From an uncultured Lachnospiraceae bacterium (GTDB taxonomy: Bacteria; Bacillota; Clostridia; Lachnospirales; Lachnospiraceae), in contig CALYVE010000047.1 of NCBI GenBank assembly GCA_945492935.1, positions 1 through 9,254 on the forward strand: a DNA stretch of 9,254 nucleotides, read 5' to 3'. The notes beneath the pieces were generated by a model. The model made no database searches and had not been told where the DNA came from. It was given only the letters and a program-made list of their open reading frames with translations. Shown here piece by piece: positions 6,528-9,254 of the stretch. Positions within the stretch are counted from its first letter, which is position 1. Every line of letters begins with the position of its first letter. The translations under genes were made by a program, and so were the position numbers.

Positions 6528-7559
6528 TCAAATTGAAATCTTTTTGTTCAGCAATTTTGTACAGGCTGATAATGCAACAGCAAGTACAAACGATAAACCG
6601 GTTATCACAAAATACCATGCGAGAACGGATAATTTCGGAAACCAATTATACATTAGGATTACACGAATAACAAGAACATGAATCAAATATACTTCCAAAG
6701 AATATTTTCCGCACCATTGAAACAAAACTGCAAAAATCTTTGTTAGATTTGGCATATTCTCTCTTGCCCACACATAAATCATGGCAACACAAAGAATAAA
6801 AATCGCTCCTACATACCGCCCAATCGGTTTTGGAAGATCATGCCCTACAAGCTTCGGCATAAGTGTCATGAGTGCTGCACCAAAAACATAAAACCATAAT
6901 CCGATTTTGCGACACTTGTCTTTTTTTCGAATAATTTCCTGCGCAACAATCACACAGGCAAAGAAATATGGCGCACGGGACAGTGCTGTTTCAATGCTAT
7001 CATATTTTTCAACAGAGCAGGCATATACGGCATATTCAATCATCCATGCCGCACCCATAAATCCAACGGTACTAATATGCTTTGTCTTAACATCAAGCTT
7101 ATACACAAGCGGAAAAATTATATACAAAATAAGAATAAGTGCTATATACCAATGCGGATGCGGTCCGTTGCCCTTAATCCAGAAATTAATCGTGGTAATA
7201 TTTAATATGAAATTAAGAAAATCTCCGCCTCCGATATAAAGATCTTCCCATCCGAAATACAAAACACAGCAAATCAATACCGGAACTACAACTTTACGAA
7301 TACGGTTTTTGTAGAAATCCTTGATTGTATTTTTCTGCATCGACACACAAAGTCCGATTGCCGAAAGAAAAAGGAATAAATCAACGCCTCTGTTTCCCCA
7401 TTTGATTACCTTTGTACAGGCTTTCCCGAAAAAGCCTCCAAAAGGCAATCCGATTTGGTTGCAAATATGAAACATAACTATCCATAATGCGGCAAAACCA
7501 AACAATTCTCCACGATATTTCATAATATTATTTGCTGATATTTTTTTCGTATTAATCAT
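6528..7559 (-). CDS. Membrane acyltransferase, family 3 (OafA/Oac-like)
   Basis: The 343-aa multi-pass membrane protein carries the acyltransferase-3 signature. R16 and H31 lie in YRGELFGFAALWIVMFH; the paired R/E and H of this family are thought to take part in acyl transfer. NRGVDLFLFLSAIGL (56-70) follows, with SA where most relatives have SG. NRIRKVVVPVL (85-95), HPHWYIALILILYIIFP (134-150) and a C-terminal GKYSLEVYLIH (284-294) complete the pattern. About ten hydrophobic segments can be seen. Likely role: O-acetylation or other O-acylation of the glycan made by this locus, at the membrane. The ATG at 7557-7559 overlaps the end of the flippase gene by 8 bp, so translation is probably coupled; only a weak AGGAAAAG lies some 12-15 bases upstream. 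An in-frame ATG at 7523 (residue 13) is a possible alternative start but has no ribosome binding site. It is the last gene of its unit. Confidence 0.88.
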   Translation of the reverse strand: MINTKKISANNIMKYRGELFGFAALWIVMFHICNQIGLPFGGFFGKACTKVIKWGNRGVDLFLFLSAIGLCVSMQKNTIKDFYKNRIRKVVVPVLICCVLYFGWEDLYIGGGDFLNFILNITTINFWIKGNGPHPHWYIALILILYIIFPLVYKLDVKTKHISTVGFMGAAWMIEYAVYACSVEKYDSIETALSRAPYFFACVIVAQEIIRKKDKCRKIGLWFYVFGAALMTLMPKLVGHDLPKPIGRYVGAIFILCVAMIYVWARENMPNLTKIFAVLFQWCGKYSLEVYLIHVLVIRVILMYNWFPKLSVLAWYFVITGLSFVLAVALSACTKLLNKKISI

Positions 7560-9057
7560 CTGTTTTTATCTTTTCCTCTCCACGTCGTTTAAAAAGCTTC
7601 TTCCATATACCGGATGTAATCTCCGTCGTCAGCTGCTCCTTTAACAAAAGCAGTACAAGAAGATAAATACCAAAGAATAAGCATGCGGAAACAGCAAGCT
7701 TAATAAAACATTCTAATTCAAGCTTCATATTTCCAAAATTCAGGAATTTAACCCAGACCGAACCGGCTGTTCCAAGCACCATTCCGGTAATTACTTTAAA
7801 AAACGGAACCATCCGATAAGCGGGCCGCACAATGTCACGAAGTGCTATATATTGGACAATCCATACGACAATCTCTGCAACAAGCGTGCCGATGGCAGCG
7901 CCGGCAGAAGCCATTTTCGGTATTAAAAAGACATTAATGATTAAATCGATAATCGCACCTGCCACCTCGGAATATAATACATATTTTTCTTTTTCGAGCG
8001 GGACAAGCATCTGGATTCCCATGATGTTTGTCAGTCCGATGATCGGGAGTGTACCCATGATGATAATCATCGGGATAATTGCCTTCTCATATTCAATTCC
8101 CGACAAAAAATAAACACTCTCCGTTGCGTAAAGCATAAAATACAGGCAAAGCGGCATGGCAAATACTACAACAAAGGTCAATGCTTTTTTTGTAATTCGC
8201 TCAAACTCATCCTGCATTTTATTCTTGATATAATACGATACACGCGGGAGTAAAACAGCTCCTAATGAGGTTACGATGCTCACTAAAATCATTTTGATTT
8301 TAATTGCGGTATTGTAATATCCAACATCCTCGTCGGTCTTCATAAAACCGAGCATAACCGAATCAAGATGCACATAAATTGTCGTAGCGCACGACATCGC
8401 AAAAAAGACAAAAATCGACTTTAGATGTTGTCTGTAATTGTATCCGCCCATTGGTTTTATATCAATGAAATGTCGCGCATAAAAGAAATTCATAATATTC
8501 GATGCCGAGCTTGCAAAGATTGAAATGACGCCGTAAATGACATAATCCTCTTCTGTATGAACGAGTAAAAACATCGCCCCAAGCGCAATCACCTTAAAAA
8601 TGAGCGAACGAACGGTTATATATTTGTATTGCTCCAACGCTTTATAGAGCCACTCAATACCGATTGTATAAAACAAAATCGAGGAACTCATCAAGAGGAA
8701 CAATGTTTTTTCCGCACGGAATTTCGGCACAAATGCTACTGATAAGAAAAATGCAATGTAGGAGATAATACATGTCACAAATCCGATGACAAAAATCTCA
8801 TGCACCGTTTTTGACAATTTTTTTCGGTCATCCCGCACCTTTGCACATGCCCGGATACCATACGTCGGAATACCAAGCTGGGCAAAATTGACAAAGTATA
8901 TTATCACAGAACTTGCAAACTGCGTCTTTCCGTAGCCTGCAGGCAGAATCGTTCGACAGACATACGGAAATGTAATTAACGGGAATAGGAACGACGACAT
9001 GGATAGCAGCGCGTTCATAATAAAATTAATCTTAATTGATTGTTGTTTCTTGCCCAT
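7552..9057 (-). CDS. wzx: Wzx-type oligosaccharide flippase (polysaccharide biosynthesis protein, MATE/MVF superfamily)
   Basis: With the ATG at 9055-9057 the product is 501 aa, a normal length for Wzx/RfbX-type flippases, with about 12-14 hydrophobic segments. The N-terminus has the characteristic order: NFIMNALLSMSSFLFPLITF into PYVCR (residues 11-35), GYGKTQFASSVIIYF (41-55) and LGIPTYGIRACAKVRDD (61-77). Family role: moving undecaprenyl-pyrophosphate-linked repeat units from the inner to the outer face of the membrane. The frame stays open to a TTG at 9081, but that codon has no Shine-Dalgarno, whereas the ATG has one at 9065-9072. The gene follows the polymerase-like gene by 25 bp and overlaps the acyltransferase start, so it sits in the middle of an operon. 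The charged C-terminal tail (KRRGEEKIKTDD) is cytoplasmic. Confidence 0.92.
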   Translation of the reverse strand: MGKKQQSIKINFIMNALLSMSSFLFPLITFPYVCRTILPAGYGKTQFASSVIIYFVNFAQLGIPTYGIRACAKVRDDRKKLSKTVHEIFVIGFVTCIISYIAFFLSVAFVPKFRAEKTLFLLMSSSILFYTIGIEWLYKALEQYKYITVRSLIFKVIALGAMFLLVHTEEDYVIYGVISIFASSASNIMNFFYARHFIDIKPMGGYNYRQHLKSIFVFFAMSCATTIYVHLDSVMLGFMKTDEDVGYYNTAIKIKMILVSIVTSLGAVLLPRVSYYIKNKMQDEFERITKKALTFVVVFAMPLCLYFMLYATESVYFLSGIEYEKAIIPMIIIMGTLPIIGLTNIMGIQMLVPLEKEKYVLYSEVAGAIIDLIINVFLIPKMASAGAAIGTLVAEIVVWIVQYIALRDIVRPAYRMVPFFKVITGMVLGTAGSVWVKFLNFGNMKLELECFIKLAVSACLFFGIYLLVLLLLKEQLTTEITSGIWKKLFKRRGEEKIKTDD

Positions 9058-9064
9058 GGCAGAG

Positions 9065-9072
9065 CCCTTTCC
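9065..9072 (-). promoter_or_regulatory. Shine-Dalgarno of the flippase gene
   Basis: GGAAAGGG on the minus strand lies seven bases before the ATG at 9057. It is part of an AAAGGAAAGGG purine run, and it decides in favour of this ATG over the upstream in-frame TTG at 9081. Confidence 0.75.
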
Positions 9073-9082
9073 TTTTGACAAA

Positions 9083-9254
9083 TCAAACTTGTTTTATTTG
9101 ATATGTCGGTTTCAGTCGTATTTTTTTCTCGTCAAAGCGAGCAAACGGTAAAAGAATAAAAACATTATAATAATGCTCAATCAAATGATGCTCAATCAGC
9201 GAATGTGCACAAATCATAAACAGAACCGCAAGAAAGATTTTGTCATCCGACTTC
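9083..9254 (-). CDS. Membrane protein, probable Wzy-like O-antigen/EPS polymerase (C-terminal fragment)
   Basis: An open frame enters from the right edge and ends at TGA 9083-9085, giving the last 56 residues of a protein. The fragment has one hydrophobic helix (IFLAVLFMICA), then HSLIEHHLIEHYYNVFILLPF and a basic, polar tail (RFDEKKIRLKPTYQIKQV). A final helix followed by H-x-L-x-E-H-H-L and Y-N-x-F is a pattern I know from the ends of Wzy-like polymerases in Gram-positive polysaccharide loci. A polymerase also fits the position 25 bp upstream of the flippase gene. The short fragment does not allow a firm family assignment; another polytopic membrane protein of the locus is possible. The coding nature itself is well supported by the unbroken frame and the operon spacing. 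Confidence 0.6.
   Translation of the reverse strand, partial: KSDDKIFLAVLFMICAHSLIEHHLIEHYYNVFILLPFARFDEKKIRLKPTYQIKQV

Noticed and set aside
6526..6538. Inverted repeat TTTCAA-A-TTGAAA across the acyltransferase stop codon
   Set aside because: AT-rich, with a 1-nt loop and no T-run of its own next to it; the GC hairpin at 6483-6493 with seven T residues is the better terminator.
6367..6645. 92-codon minus-strand frame overlapping the acyltransferase 3' end and the intergenic gap
   Set aside because: It lies out of frame within the acyltransferase gene, crosses the terminator and promoter, is rich in Cys/Arg without any domain pattern, and has no convincing ribosome binding site.
9058..9081. 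TTG codon at 9081 as the flippase start, adding eight residues
   Set aside because: No Shine-Dalgarno precedes it, and it would overlap the upstream region by only a few bases from that gene's stop; the ATG at 9057 has GGAAAGGG seven bases upstream and gives the usual N-terminus of the family.
1..9254. CRISPR arrays, tRNA/rRNA genes, insertion sequences, prophage or attachment sites
   Set aside because: No repeat-spacer pattern, cloverleaf-like sequence, transposase or integrase reading frame was seen on either strand.

Overview
The window looks like part of a cell-surface polysaccharide / cell-wall glycopolymer locus from a low- to mid-GC Gram-positive bacterium. The protein families and the style of the Shine-Dalgarno sites fit the Clostridia, most likely Lachnospiraceae. 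That placement is an inference from gene content, not a proven taxonomy. Every gene I can support lies on the minus strand, so transcription runs from the right edge (9254) to the left edge (1).

Right part (9254 to about 6476): the C-terminal end of a membrane protein that resembles a Wzy-type polymerase, a complete Wzx-type oligosaccharide flippase, and a membrane acyltransferase of family 3. The three are tightly packed; the flippase stop overlaps the acyltransferase start by 8 bp. A short GC hairpin followed by a T-run closes this unit.

Centre (about 6476 to 4967): a strong-looking sigma-A promoter (TTTACA, 17 bp, TATACT) with an unusual inverted repeat across it opens a second unit. Its first gene is a Wzz-like chain-length / co-polymerase protein whose C-terminal cytoplasmic domain looks like a BY-kinase fold without a Walker A motif. 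After a long bulged hairpin in the intergenic gap comes a membrane-anchored protein of the CDP-glycerol glycerophosphotransferase (TagB/TagF-like) family.

Left part (3740 to 1): the most unusual piece. Two tandem copies encode a large fusion protein. Each copy starts with a YidC/Oxa1-type insertase domain, and this is followed by extra membrane helices. The complete copy (849 aa) then ends in an extracytoplasmic alkaline-phosphatase-superfamily domain of the sulfatase / LTA-synthase type. The second copy runs off the window after 375 codons, before the point where that domain would start. The duplication unit is 2,591 bp and carried along the last codons of the upstream glycerophosphotransferase gene, which now survive as a relic supplying the ribosome binding site of the second copy.

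Working model (inference): Wzx/Wzy/Wzz-type machinery exports and polymerises a repeat-unit glycan. The acyltransferase decorates it. The TagB-like enzyme and the YidC-phosphotransferase fusions add or transfer a phospho-substituent such as glycerol phosphate at the membrane. The substrate cannot be read from sequence. In both copies the conserved arginine of the YidC hydrophilic groove is replaced by glutamine, so the YidC-like part may not be a normal insertase.
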